A stretch of DNA of 47,354 bases from a virus. How positions within the stretch are numbered: position 1 is the first letter of the stretch; every line of letters begins with the position of its first letter. Shown here in pieces: positions 38,192 through 47,250 of the stretch. Under the pieces are notes generated by a model. The model saw nothing but the letters and a program-made list of their open reading frames with translations. It was not told where the DNA came from and did no database searches. Location: positions 1 to 47,354 of IMG/VR virus record IMGVR_UViG_3300027971_000073; one strand, 5' to 3'. The position numbers and the translations under genes were made by a program.

Positions 38192-39157
38192 CTAACGGCT
38201 TGGGATTACTTTTCGAGCGCGAGGATCGTATCCGCCAAATCCGGACTGACTCATCGGTTGCGATTGCTGTTGCATTGGGGCCTGGTACGGCTGTTGTGCC
38301 TGAGCCGGAGCAGTTGCGTCTTCCCTGTTCCTCTTTGGCAATTCAATTGTCCTGCCGGAAATTCTTTTGTAGTCGTTGGCCTTAATGTCAAGTCGATCCC
38401 TCAGCATCTTAATTCCTTCGAGGGTCGTCGCAGTTCTTGGCCCAGCAATCGGCAGATCTAATCCAGGAACCTCAACCGGACTTGTTCCCAATGCCATCGT
38501 CTCTAGGAATGATTTGACTTCACTTTCTCTTGCGACAGATCCTGGGTCAAGCGCCTTGGCTAAAGCCACTGCAAGGAAATACGGTTTTTGACGAAGGGCT
38601 GCGCTTCCTTCTGGATTTGATATTTCGTAATTGCCGTATTTCTTAACCATGTCCTCAAGCTCGTCTGCTAGCCTGTAGGCGTCGGTGGCATTCATCTCAA
38701 AAGCAACATCGGCAGCGGTCAATTCCTTGCCCTTGGCCTGGATGGACTTTTTCGCCATGTCGACCGTTTTCATCTTCATGTCCCTCTTGATCGGATCAGT
38801 TTCCAGCCCTGCCATTCTTTCGTATCTGGCAACTCTGTCCATCATGCCCTCAAGATAGTTATACTGGTCCTCTTCCGGTGTTCCGGATGGAACATTCAGG
38901 CTAGTTCCGGGAATTGTTGTTGTGCCAGTTGTCTCGTAAAGAGTCTGCATTAGCGCAGCCCTTCTTGCCGAGTCTGTGGTCTGCATTAATTCTTCTGCAG
39001 CCTTCTGGGCAGTATCTGCTGGATAGAGTTTCTGCTTCAGCATTTCAACGCGAAGTTGACGATCTTCATCTTCAACAGCCTGAGCCCTTTCTGCGTCCGC
39101 ATAGTACTTCTCGCTCCAAGGCATTGTGACCAATGGTCTTTGAATTCTGTCTGCCAT
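38192..39157 (-). CDS. Internal virion protein (321 aa)
   Basis: 321 residues starting MADRIQRPLVTMPWSEKYYA. Strongly helical and acidic (about 10-170), with a Gln/Pro-rich C-terminus (QAQQPYQAPMQQQSQPMSQS). No catalytic motif. It lies between the 1429-residue ejection protein and the 576-residue virion protein, a place for inner-core components. Its first 128 bases are repeated at the left edge of the window. The start ATG at 39157 is followed by four bases to the next gene. Confidence 0.7.
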   Translation of the reverse strand: MADRIQRPLVTMPWSEKYYADAERAQAVEDEDRQLRVEMLKQKLYPADTAQKAAEELMQTTDSARRAALMQTLYETTGTTTIPGTSLNVPSGTPEEDQYNYLEGMMDRVARYERMAGLETDPIKRDMKMKTVDMAKKSIQAKGKELTAADVAFEMNATDAYRLADELEDMVKKYGNYEISNPEGSAALRQKPYFLAVALAKALDPGSVARESEVKSFLETMALGTSPVEVPGLDLPIAGPRTATTLEGIKMLRDRLDIKANDYKRISGRTIELPKRNREDATAPAQAQQPYQAPMQQQSQPMSQSGFGGYDPRARKVIPSR

Positions 39158-39161
39158 AATA

Positions 39162-40892
39162 TTATCCTATCTTGCTGTCCATCCACTTCCGGATGATTGC
39201 TTTTATTTTGGGTTTGTTGCGTATTGACTTGGCAATTCTTTCTCCGTATTCGAGATAGAAGTTTCTCAAGTTGTCTGATGCCTTTGTGAACATCCACTCC
39301 CTAAATTCAAGCCACTTAGGATTGTCGGCACCGTAAACCTCCCGGGCCACCCAACATGCAAACACTCCGCTAGTTCCGGACATTCCACCGATACCCTTCA
39401 AGATATCTCCACCAGCGCTCAAGTAGTTTGGAATAGAATTCGCCACAGCAACGCGAGACAGCGCGTCGACGTAAGATCCGTACTTGTTTGCCTCCGCTGA
39501 CTGCATGGTGTTGTAGATACTTCCAGCCTGTCCGGACATTGTGACAGGGATCGAAGGATCTGTGGCCGCGTAGAAGTTGAGAGGATTGCCCTGGGTCTGG
39601 AACGATCCTGGCATGGCCTGGTTTGCTTGGATGTATCCCTGGAACTGCGCGTTCTGCTGGCCGAGCCTTTGGTTTGCCAGGTTGTAAACAGAAGGGCCAC
39701 CAGCAACGAATCCAGCCGCGGCGCCAAGTCTGCTCTGTTGGAGATTATCGCGGAGCAGAATGTCCCGAGCAGCGGCTGCGCCTGTAGTCTCCCCGGAGCC
39801 TAGGAACTGCTGTGCAGAGTTGAACCTGGCCAGCTTTCGAGCTTCTCCGGCTGCTCCAATCTGAGCTGCTTCCTGCACTGCTGGTCCAAGACCGAAAACG
39901 TTTCCACGCGCGGACTGCGCCGACCGGATCGCCTGTTCGTACCCACGACGCTCTTCCTGGCCGATTGTAGATCCAAGTCTCAACTGGTTGAGTGCTTCCT
40001 CCTCGATTGCGCTTCGGAGTTGCTCGGTCTGTGGGGTCGTTGTAGGACCAACAGGAGCTGTAGCCATTTCACGGTACTGGCGACCAAGTCCAACCGCGGC
40101 CTGGTACGACTCAGGATCGATCTGGCGGAGCTGATCACTGGCTCGTTCTTCCGGTAACTTTGCGTACTCACGGAACGACGTGATCTGCTTCAATCCTTCT
40201 GCATCATTGGCATTGATCGGAGTAAAGTTGTCGACCTGGCTTTGCGCCTCGGTGATTGCCTTCTGAACACTTTCAAGATCTGCATTAAGCTGATCGATCG
40301 ACGCCCTCGCAACTGCTCGTTGAGGATCTTTGGCTGAGAATTGATCGTAAAGGTCTTGAGCTGTCTTCAGCCTGTTATTGATTCCAACAACCTGAGAATT
40401 TCCGTCCGCAACAATTCTGTTGAGCCTGTCCACCTTTGTCTTGTTAAAATCATTAATGATATCTTGGTCGGAAACCTGGAAATTCAGCTTGGTTGAAATG
40501 TCCGATCCTGCTCCCTGGTATCCACCCTGGTCGATTCCAAGGCCCTGATCGGTAGTCTGAGTCCTTGCTCCACCCGCGGTGAGCCCGGCAATCTGTTCCG
40601 CCAGGCTTCTACCCCTAGCCTCGTTGTTCAAGAATTCGTTTATCTTCGCGTCTACCGAGGCACTCCCGGCCTTCCTGGCTTCGTTCACGGCATTGATAAA
40701 AGAGTCCTGCTCCTTCGAAGAGTAAGAATTAAGATATTCGGAAAGCGACTGGGATTTCGTCCCGGCCCACATTTCGTTCCCGGTTGTTTTCTCCTCGAAC
40801 TGAATGTCTCCGTTTTTGTCGGTGTAGTACTCTTTGTACGTAATCGTTCCGCGCTTCGGATCACTCTGCTGTGGATTAAAACTTGCTGCCAT
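39162..40892 (-). CDS. Internal virion / ejection-type protein (version B, 576 aa)
   Basis: 576 residues, the version B partner of 133..1914. N-terminus MAASFNPQQSDPKRGTITYK differs completely from version A, whereas from about residue 110 on the alignment is clear and the CWVAREVYG C-terminal block is almost identical. The same Gln/Ala helical architecture is visible. The independent N-termini suggest recombination inside the gene. Confidence 0.75.
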   Translation of the reverse strand: MAASFNPQQSDPKRGTITYKEYYTDKNGDIQFEEKTTGNEMWAGTKSQSLSEYLNSYSSKEQDSFINAVNEARKAGSASVDAKINEFLNNEARGRSLAEQIAGLTAGGARTQTTDQGLGIDQGGYQGAGSDISTKLNFQVSDQDIINDFNKTKVDRLNRIVADGNSQVVGINNRLKTAQDLYDQFSAKDPQRAVARASIDQLNADLESVQKAITEAQSQVDNFTPINANDAEGLKQITSFREYAKLPEERASDQLRQIDPESYQAAVGLGRQYREMATAPVGPTTTPQTEQLRSAIEEEALNQLRLGSTIGQEERRGYEQAIRSAQSARGNVFGLGPAVQEAAQIGAAGEARKLARFNSAQQFLGSGETTGAAAARDILLRDNLQQSRLGAAAGFVAGGPSVYNLANQRLGQQNAQFQGYIQANQAMPGSFQTQGNPLNFYAATDPSIPVTMSGQAGSIYNTMQSAEANKYGSYVDALSRVAVANSIPNYLSAGGDILKGIGGMSGTSGVFACWVAREVYGADNPKWLEFREWMFTKASDNLRNFYLEYGERIAKSIRNKPKIKAIIRKWMDSKIG

Positions 40893-40894
40893 AA

Positions 40895-41446
40895 TTAAAT
40901 CTCTCCGGCTTGATACTTTCTTGTCGTCGCCTTCTTTGCCTCTTCGTTTCTAGCCATGACGTCTGCTATGTTTGTGGTGAAGTCTGGAGTGCCAATCGAA
41001 GGAGCGATCCCGGCAGTGTAATTAACAGGAGCAACTCCTCCTCCCATAGCAACGCGAGGATCGACCTCGGAGTACGGAGACTTTCCGTAAGTGCGCTCGA
41101 ACTGGCTCGTCAGTTGCTTGCCCATGCCCTTGTTCAAGGCATATGCTTCCGGGCTATACTCGTACTGCCTACGGAGTGTTTCGAGCGTCCTTTGCGGTCC
41201 GTACTGGCGCTCTAATTGCAACGCAGTTTGAACCTGGGCCTGTTGATCGGCCGCTGACAATTGGCGCTCAAGTTGACGTTGTTCCGGCATGTACTTAATC
41301 CGTAGAGCATTTTCTAGGGCTGCGATATCCGGGGATTTTTCAATATACGTTTCCAGGGAAGACCTATAAAACAAGGAATTCGCCTGGGCCGATTTCATCG
41401 GATCGGGAGGCGGTGGAGGCGAAGGAATAGATGGCGCGCCACCCAT
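40895..41446 (-). CDS. Small proline-rich internal virion protein (version B)
   Basis: 183 residues, identical in length to 1916..2467. The MGGAPSIPSPPPPPDPMKSA start and MPEQRQLERQLSAADQQAQV helix are conserved exactly, while the C-terminal half shows many substitutions. The ATG is coupled to the 122-residue gene. Conservation of the proline run in both versions suggests it is functionally important. Confidence 0.7.
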   Translation of the reverse strand: MGGAPSIPSPPPPPDPMKSAQANSLFYRSSLETYIEKSPDIAALENALRIKYMPEQRQLERQLSAADQQAQVQTALQLERQYGPQRTLETLRRQYEYSPEAYALNKGMGKQLTSQFERTYGKSPYSEVDPRVAMGGGVAPVNYTAGIAPSIGTPDFTTNIADVMARNEEAKKATTRKYQAGEI

Positions 41447-41814
41447 TATCGTAGTGCCTTTCTCATAAACTTCATAAAATCATAACTCCTGGATACCCCG
41501 GAACGGTTAAACGTAATACTCTTGCGTATGCCAAAACGCTCCAACAGGAGCGACAACAGGCATCTCAAGGAGATAGCACCCTTTGAGGATATCGTCAAGT
41601 CTACGAATATGTTGTCTCCGTCCTCGTGGTGAACGTAGTGATCCGGCTTTTCTCCATCCCTTAGACACCTGGCGAGGGCCACCCCGACTATCTCGTCCGA
41701 GTCTCGGACTATGCCAACCAGGCCCTGTTTTTCAAACCAGTTAAACCAGTCAGATAGGTTGTGCCACATTCCTTCCGGGACTCCGGATAACTCGATGTAC
41801 TCTATGGCCGTCAT
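41446..41814 (-). CDS. Small GNAT-like or chaperone-like protein (version B)
   Basis: 122 residues, same length and layout as 2467..2835, beginning MTAIEYIELSGVPEGMWHNL. Differences are mainly conservative (for example VGIVRDSDEIVGVALARCLR instead of VGIVKDSDGIAGIALARCLK). Coupled to nozzle and small virion genes in the same way. Confidence 0.55.
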   Translation of the reverse strand: MTAIEYIELSGVPEGMWHNLSDWFNWFEKQGLVGIVRDSDEIVGVALARCLRDGEKPDHYVHHEDGDNIFVDLTISSKGAISLRCLLSLLLERFGIRKSITFNRSGVSRSYDFMKFMRKALR

Positions 41815-43661
41815 ATCGATCTTTGTAGCTCAATTGTGTCAGGATTGGCGGCCGCGGTTATTTGCCGAATCGCTAGCCTGTTTCCTGTGGCTGCAATCTT
41901 TATATTCAAGAGTCTCCACTTTTCGTACTTCCGCAGATCCCCGGCGTACCTCTTTTTGACGGATTTGGTAAGAACCGCAGGAAGCACAAATGGAATCACA
42001 AGGGATGAATTTGAAACGTCAACATTTGACACAAGGCTATTGTATCCAACGTCGACGTCTCTCTGCATCGAGATCGTGACGTCGGTTGCAAATGAGTTGT
42101 CGAATATGACTTCGAAGTGGCTCCCATATTTCAGAGAAAACGGATCTCCAAAATTAAAGTCCTTTGTAATCACGTAAGACGGATACGTTGAGCCAGCATC
42201 CTTGTAGTCGTCCAGCGTCGCCGCAGTAGGAGTTTTGTATCCGGCGTACTGCTCAATGACTCCGTTTGTCTTTTTGAACATTGCGCGAGATCCAGCGTTG
42301 TTAAAGTTTGTGAGAGTAAATTGTAGTACCTGAGGACTCCAGGTTCCCTCGAATGCGTTTAGAGCTGTATTGTACACCAGGATCGTGTTGTTAATGTCGC
42401 TCGCCCCGGTTGGAATCGCCAGGAAATATCTGTTGTCGTAATAAATTGCTGTGGCAACGGAGATCGCCCCGGTATTGATGCTTTGAATGACATCCTTGAC
42501 AACTTCCGATACCGGGATTCCAACCGAACTGAAATCATCTGCAACGGACCGCACGAGCGACCTGATTCCGTTGTCGGACAAGAATAGGATATCACTTGCT
42601 ACCTGGACTGCTGTTGCCCCAGCAACGCACCCGGTGTTGTTCGATATGATTGATATAACCCAATCGGCCGCTGACGTGGCGTCCGGAGGAATGTCAATTT
42701 GGAATACCCTGCGCTTCTTAAAAACAATTAGCCTATTTTTATAGTGAGGAACGACCGCGGTGATCTCGTCTCCGTCGTCTCCGTTTACAACTATGCTATT
42801 CGCAGAGTCCCAAACGTTTTCGTCAAGAATGTCGGAGGCATAAAGAGTGTTTCTGTACGCACCAGATCCGACACCAAAAAGCCTGTTTTCAGCATTAATA
42901 AGAATTCTCAATGCCTGAGGAGGTGCGCTTACGGTTGCCGTTGCAGTTGCCCCTTGCCCATCTCCAATAATTGTTACTGCCGGGGCTTTTGAATATCCAG
43001 ATCCTCCATCCACAACAACAACAGCAGTTACGGCTCCTCCGGCCACGGTCGTTGTTATCTGAGGTGATGTTCCGCCCCAATCTGGACCAGTTACAACGGC
43101 TGTTGCCCTGGTGTAGTTGCTCCCGGCTGTTTGGACTGTGATTGCGCGCAGCTTCCCTCCCTGTCTTGTGACCGAAACTCCATCCCAATAGTGTAAATCT
43201 CCGTCTCCGTCGGCCAGGAACATCTTGTCCCTAAACTGAGCAAATTGAACTGCCACACTCTGCGAGATGCTGTACCCATCGTTCCATCTTTGTTGTTCGC
43301 TTCCAAATGCCCTGGCAACCTGAATCCATGTTTCGTTGGAAGGATGAATGGTTGCTGTCCCATTTGCTCCGATCGTGTAAAACCTTCCGCTCGATACAGT
43401 CGTGATTTGCTGATAGTTCGATGTTTCGAAGTAGCGCATTCCGCCGACTGAGTTTGTCCCAGTAGTCGCCCCGGTTGAGAATGTTGTAGTACCGAGCCTT
43501 GTCTCCAGGTTTCCCTTTGGCGACAGCGTCATGTTGTACATCTGCTGAACCTGGTTTTCTGCAAGAAGATCAGATTGCAGACCGCTCGCCTGGCCCCCGA
43601 CAAAGTTCCTGATGCCGTCAAAGGACAGGACGTCGTCTAAATTGTCCTGGAAGTATGGCAC
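41811..43661 (-). CDS. Tail nozzle / tubular-B-like protein (version B, 616 aa)
   Basis: 616 residues, exactly the length of version A. N-terminus MPYFQDNLDDVLSFDGIRNF and the central DGGSGYSKAPAVTIIGDGQG repeat are conserved; residues 60-170 and 400-560 diverge strongly, the surfaces most likely to face the host or fibres. Same beta-rich composition. It would continue the DNA exit channel below the adaptor. Confidence 0.75.
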   Translation of the reverse strand: MPYFQDNLDDVLSFDGIRNFVGGQASGLQSDLLAENQVQQMYNMTLSPKGNLETRLGTTTFSTGATTGTNSVGGMRYFETSNYQQITTVSSGRFYTIGANGTATIHPSNETWIQVARAFGSEQQRWNDGYSISQSVAVQFAQFRDKMFLADGDGDLHYWDGVSVTRQGGKLRAITVQTAGSNYTRATAVVTGPDWGGTSPQITTTVAGGAVTAVVVVDGGSGYSKAPAVTIIGDGQGATATATVSAPPQALRILINAENRLFGVGSGAYRNTLYASDILDENVWDSANSIVVNGDDGDEITAVVPHYKNRLIVFKKRRVFQIDIPPDATSAADWVISIISNNTGCVAGATAVQVASDILFLSDNGIRSLVRSVADDFSSVGIPVSEVVKDVIQSINTGAISVATAIYYDNRYFLAIPTGASDINNTILVYNTALNAFEGTWSPQVLQFTLTNFNNAGSRAMFKKTNGVIEQYAGYKTPTAATLDDYKDAGSTYPSYVITKDFNFGDPFSLKYGSHFEVIFDNSFATDVTISMQRDVDVGYNSLVSNVDVSNSSLVIPFVLPAVLTKSVKKRYAGDLRKYEKWRLLNIKIAATGNRLAIRQITAAANPDTIELQRSI

Positions 43662-43664
43662 GGA

Positions 43665-44363
43665 CTAAACTCCTATGTCTGTGATGCTGTATTCGCCTAA
43701 ACTTGACGGTGTGATGACCTTTATTCCTCCGACCTGGCTCATCTCGTACTGAGCCATCTGCGCCAGGTCAGCATTTGCGGTCGACACAACGGCCTGTGCT
43801 TTTGCGTACTGACGCTCCCGCTCCAACGCGTCTGCGTGAGTGAGTGCAAGCACGACATGCATGACGTGAGGAAGTCGGAGCTCGTCATCTAGGGCCGCCT
43901 GGCTAGGTGGAAAATCAACCGTGTTGTTGCTCCTTGTGACGCATGCCAGCTTTTCGATCACCTTGAGAACCGTTGTACTGGAAGTATTGAGAATAGGGTA
44001 AAGATCGATCTGGGCTGTTCCGGATGTATTACGACCCTTGAAATAATATTGGGTCGGAGTTCCGGTCCTGTCCGAATCGAGAAGATCGGCGTCCTGACTA
44101 ATAATTGTCTGCAAGTCTACCGACAGAAGCTCGCTGTCTCCATACGCAACGGAAAGAGGATTCTCAACGAGCGAACCTAGCGTGATTGTCCTGGTCGAAG
44201 TTGAAACAGAGTATGTGGAGTTTGTTACGGTCTCTCTCCACGGAGCAAAGTTCCAGACCCTGCGATAATTAATGCTGGCAGATTTCCCAAGAAAAGAGAG
44301 CGTGTCGGAGTCGGTCTTCCCAACCTTCTCCCCGGCGAATTGGGCGATTTCGTTTAGAGTCAT
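43665..44363 (-). CDS. Head-tail adaptor / tubular-A-like protein (version B)
   Basis: 232 residues, identical in length and roughly 90% identical by eye to 4686..5384. Differences cluster in the beta-rich middle and are conservative. As the most conserved pair in the module it sets the minimum relatedness between the two versions and shows they descend from one gene rather than from unrelated phages. Confidence 0.75.
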   Translation of the reverse strand: MTLNEIAQFAGEKVGKTDSDTLSFLGKSASINYRRVWNFAPWRETVTNSTYSVSTSTRTITLGSLVENPLSVAYGDSELLSVDLQTIISQDADLLDSDRTGTPTQYYFKGRNTSGTAQIDLYPILNTSSTTVLKVIEKLACVTRSNNTVDFPPSQAALDDELRLPHVMHVVLALTHADALERERQYAKAQAVVSTANADLAQMAQYEMSQVGGIKVITPSSLGEYSITDIGV

Positions 44364-44371
44364 TGCTGGAC

Positions 44372-44797
44372 TCAGTTAAGAATCGATGGCCAGACTGATT
44401 TGATTTCTTCTGATGTATTTCCTGGAATTTCAGTGTTTGTCACGTCGCGAAGAGCTTGCTTTTTAGCTCCGATATCAGCTTGCTTATCAAATTGTCCAAG
44501 CTCGATTGCCTTCATGAATTCAACATCCAATGCCTCAAGTTTTGGCTTACGTGCTTCGCGCCACTTGTTTTTCCAGATTGCCTTGGCCTTATCAGAATTG
44601 AATTTCAATCCTCCGTTTACCTCAAGTGCCATTGCAAAATCAAAGTCTACCGGGAACTGCGAGTTATCAATTACTACGCACTCAACTCCGCTGGGTATGT
44701 TCGCAGATATAAACTCTTCTATTTTGGAGTCATTCTCAAGAATTGGATTGATAATCCTAATTGATGATCCGTTATTATGGATGATAATTTTAGCCAT
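44372..44797 (-). CDS. Tail-assembly-chaperone-like protein (version B only)
   Basis: 141 residues from the ATG at 44797 (MAKIIIHNNGSSIRIINPIL), GGAG just upstream; an ATG at 44809 overlaps the fibre gene. The C-terminal half, with WKNKWREARKPKLEALDVEF and KQALRDVTN, matches phage tail-fibre-assembly or tail chaperone proteins (paired Lys/Arg helix plus KKQALRD). It replaces the 91-residue gene of version A and sits next to the fibre gene, as expected for a fibre chaperone. Confidence 0.7.
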   Translation of the reverse strand: MAKIIIHNNGSSIRIINPILENDSKIEEFISANIPSGVECVVIDNSQFPVDFDFAMALEVNGGLKFNSDKAKAIWKNKWREARKPKLEALDVEFMKAIELGQFDKQADIGAKKQALRDVTNTEIPGNTSEEIKSVWPSILN

Positions 44798-44798
44798 G

Positions 44799-45884
44799 CT
44801 ATACTCCAAATGCGATGACAGAAATGTAGTCTAGGTCAGCTTTGATTGGACCAGCAGTTTGTGTCAAAACTGTTACTGACGAAGAAGAGGAAAGATACGA
44901 ATTTATTGTATAATTATAATTTGTTGAAAGTCCACCAGATGCAGACCATCCCATTCCTGTTCCTATTGATGTGTTAAAGTTAACTGTATAATCTCCTGTA
45001 TTGTTTCTTGCAACAGATGCAATCCCAAATGAACTCCTTACAGCAAGAGTCGGAGTTCCGTTGAAGTTGACCCACCCTTTTGCAACCCTGCTCGAAACAT
45101 TCGTTGACTCGCTTGTGCTTGTTGATAGAGCTCCAAAGTATACGCTGTTTGTACCGATTGATCCACCAACAGCGGATGTACTGACAGTGGTGACGCGACC
45201 CTTTGTGTCTAGCGTCACGATCGGGTATGCTGTTGAATTTCCATACGTCCCGGCCGCAACTCCTGACGTTCCTAGTGTTCCTGTTCCCTGACTAATAGTA
45301 AAGTCTCCGGCCAGCGTAGTGGAAAGGTTTGCAATCGTCCCGGTCGTGCTGTTAAGAGTTGCAATTGTTCCGGCTGTTGAAGTCAGCGCTCCGCCAAAAG
45401 TACCTCCGGTAATGCTGGCCGTCGTGGAGTTCAGTGTCCCGATCGTCCCTGACGTCGCGATCACTGACGTGGAGTTCGTCGTCCCGGAAGATAGGTTTGT
45501 GATTGTGCCAAGGGTCGAGGTCGTTGTCCCTGCAGTAAGGTTTGGAATTGTTCCGGTGGTAATCGTCCCTGTCGTGCTGATCGTTCGGTTTGCCGATACT
45601 GTTCCAACACTCAGAACGTTCGACAAGTTCATGTTTGCGTATGTCCCGGAGGACAACGAACTATTCAAAAGATTCTGGACTGAAATTCTGCTTGGAGCAA
45701 TTGCTGCGTCTACGTTTATTGGCGCAATCAGCATTTCGTCAGCAGTGCTCGCCGTCGTGACGAGATCCTGGTTTTTGATGATAGCAGAATTTACCAGGGT
45801 ATCTTTGATAAGATTGTTCAGGTTGTCCGCCGTGACTGTTCCGCCTGTTACAAAGTCAACTTGAAGATCTAGAATGTCTGCCAT
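44799..45884 (-). CDS. Repetitive tail fibre protein (version B, 361 aa)
   Basis: 361 residues, partner of 7960..8973. Residues 1-95 are similar in pattern (MADILDLQVDFVTGGTVTAD), the Gly-Thr repeat shaft is longer, and the C-terminal 140 residues (VYFGALSTSTSESTNVSSRV ... LDYISVIAFGV) share nothing with version A. Conserved base, variable tip: the form expected for fibres under host-range selection. Confidence 0.75.
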   Translation of the reverse strand: MADILDLQVDFVTGGTVTADNLNNLIKDTLVNSAIIKNQDLVTTASTADEMLIAPINVDAAIAPSRISVQNLLNSSLSSGTYANMNLSNVLSVGTVSANRTISTTGTITTGTIPNLTAGTTTSTLGTITNLSSGTTNSTSVIATSGTIGTLNSTTASITGGTFGGALTSTAGTIATLNSTTGTIANLSTTLAGDFTISQGTGTLGTSGVAAGTYGNSTAYPIVTLDTKGRVTTVSTSAVGGSIGTNSVYFGALSTSTSESTNVSSRVAKGWVNFNGTPTLAVRSSFGIASVARNNTGDYTVNFNTSIGTGMGWSASGGLSTNYNYTINSYLSSSSSVTVLTQTAGPIKADLDYISVIAFGV

Positions 45885-45885
45885 A

Positions 45886-46758
45886 TTAGGTTGTAAACCT
45901 CATTGCGGTTGCGTATAGCGTTCCTGCGGGAGTTGTGCCGTGGGAAACTATATCTGTATTAAGTATTACATATCGAATCGTATCTGCCGATTCAACCCTA
46001 AACGAAGGAATGAGCCTTTGAGCCAAGGTAGCGTTTGTTCCTGTACTTGAGCCAATTGATGTAAGCCCACCAAAGACGATGTCTCCCAAGGCTGCGCCTG
46101 TTACCGCAAATGTTCCTGTTGTAACATTTGATCCCGCTGTAGCCGAGTCTAGGTCTTGGAATGTAGAACCAGTAAACGCTGCCGTGCCATAACTGACTAC
46201 AGTTAGCCTCGGACCACTTGCTCCAACTTGAAGCGTTCCAACCGTTGTAAGCCCGGTATTATTGATCGTTGTTGATGCAATCGTGCCAAGCGTGTTTGTG
46301 CCTGTGGAGGAGGTGAACCCTGTCGCAAAGGTTGTCGCCCCAATGACAGTCGGAATAGTTGCCGTGCTGATCGTGGCGCTCCCGGCTGACAGTGTTCCAA
46401 TCGTAGTCGTCCCGGTTGACATGGTGACGTTAGTCCCGAATGTTACCGGGCCAAACTGGAGCGGGATTGTGGCAGTACTAATAGTCGCAGTGCTGATGCT
46501 GGCAGTAGCGATCGTTGTTGTGCCTGTGGAAAGAGTAGTGTTGGATCCAAACGTGACCGGGCCCAGGAGCGTGGAGGCGCCATCCACCGCAAGCGTCCCG
46601 GTGCTCTTGACCCCTGTGGTGCATATCTGAAGGGCCGAAATTCCTGCCTCGTCTCCACTGGAAACAGCCCGGAGTGTTCCGTCCACAATGTTGCTACCAT
46701 AAGTCTTTAGTAGCTGACTGTAGCTTGTGCTGATTAGTTGTGTGCCAAGTGTTGCCAT
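45886..46758 (-). CDS. Repetitive tail fibre protein with STATI repeats (version B, 290 aa)
   Basis: 290 residues, partner of 8975..9670 and 59 residues longer. Residues 1-75 and the last 15 are closely similar. The middle has an extra duplicated block GPVTFGTNVTMSTGTTTIGT alongside GPVTFGSNTTLSTGTTTIAT, so length grew by module duplication rather than by STATI units, which here number two (46472..46501). Suggests a shaft whose length is set by repeat modules. Confidence 0.75.
   Translation of the reverse strand: MATLGTQLISTSYSQLLKTYGSNIVDGTLRAVSSGDEAGISALQICTTGVKSTGTLAVDGASTLLGPVTFGSNTTLSTGTTTIATASISTATISTATIPLQFGPVTFGTNVTMSTGTTTIGTLSAGSATISTATIPTVIGATTFATGFTSSTGTNTLGTIASTTINNTGLTTVGTLQVGASGPRLTVVSYGTAAFTGSTFQDLDSATAGSNVTTGTFAVTGAALGDIVFGGLTSIGSSTGTNATLAQRLIPSFRVESADTIRYVILNTDIVSHGTTPAGTLYATAMRFTT
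46472..46501 (-). repeat. Two 15-base STATI-type units (version B)
   Basis: Two consecutive 15-base GCAGT units (46472 and 46487) followed by a degenerate third, at the position where version A has four. The change is in frame. Together with the duplicated GPVTFG block in the same gene it shows that both short and long repeats vary between versions. Confidence 0.8.
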
Positions 46759-46985
46759 TAGTGGTTCATCCTGTTTTTGACCAGGTCCCAGGCAACGGAA
46801 AATAGTAGCCCGGCGACCCCAGCAATTGCAAAGGCCCTAGAACGGAGGTGTTCTAGGGCAGAAACTCTATTTACCACATCCGCGTAGTTTGACAAGCTGG
46901 TCTCAACCATTTTGTACAATTGGACCTGACGCTCTTCCATCCGGGCCAGCTTGACCTCTATGCTCCACACCTGGTCTTCACTCAT
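46758..46985 (-). CDS. XhlA-like coiled-coil membrane protein (version B)
   Basis: 75 residues (MSEDQVWSIEVKLARMEERQ...), almost identical to 9670..9897, with the same charged helix and the single membrane segment AFAIAGVAGLLFSVAW. The start coincides with version A, which supports MSEDQ as the true N-terminus. Coupled to the fibre gene by TAATG at 46758. Confidence 0.65.
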   Translation of the reverse strand: MSEDQVWSIEVKLARMEERQVQLYKMVETSLSNYADVVNRVSALEHLRSRAFAIAGVAGLLFSVAWDLVKNRMNH

Positions 46986-47250
46986 TGCGAGACTCCAGGT
47001 ACTTGAGACTTACCGCAAGATGTACGACCGCACCGACGACCTCGTCCCGGTCCCTGCCGTCTGCCACCATCCTTTTGATCGATCTGTTGACTGACAGAAG
47101 ATGCTTTACTGCACCGATATACCTCGTCCCCCTTGCAAGCCTGTTGTTGTCCTCGGCACACTTCAGTGCCTCCTTGAAACAGGCGTAATCTTTTGCCGTC
47201 AGCAATAAACGCAAACCCAGGATTGTGATCCATGTGGCGATGCGTTTCAT
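46978..47250 (-). CDS. Conserved small protein, function unknown (version B)
   Basis: 90 residues, near-identical to 9890..10162 (MKRIATWITILGLRLLLTAK). Overlaps the XhlA-like gene by 8 bases and the lipoprotein stop by ATGA, as in version A. High conservation alongside the diverged fibre genes indicates a core function, possibly in lysis. Confidence 0.6.
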   Translation of the reverse strand: MKRIATWITILGLRLLLTAKDYACFKEALKCAEDNNRLARGTRYIGAVKHLLSVNRSIKRMVADGRDRDEVVGAVVHLAVSLKYLESRNE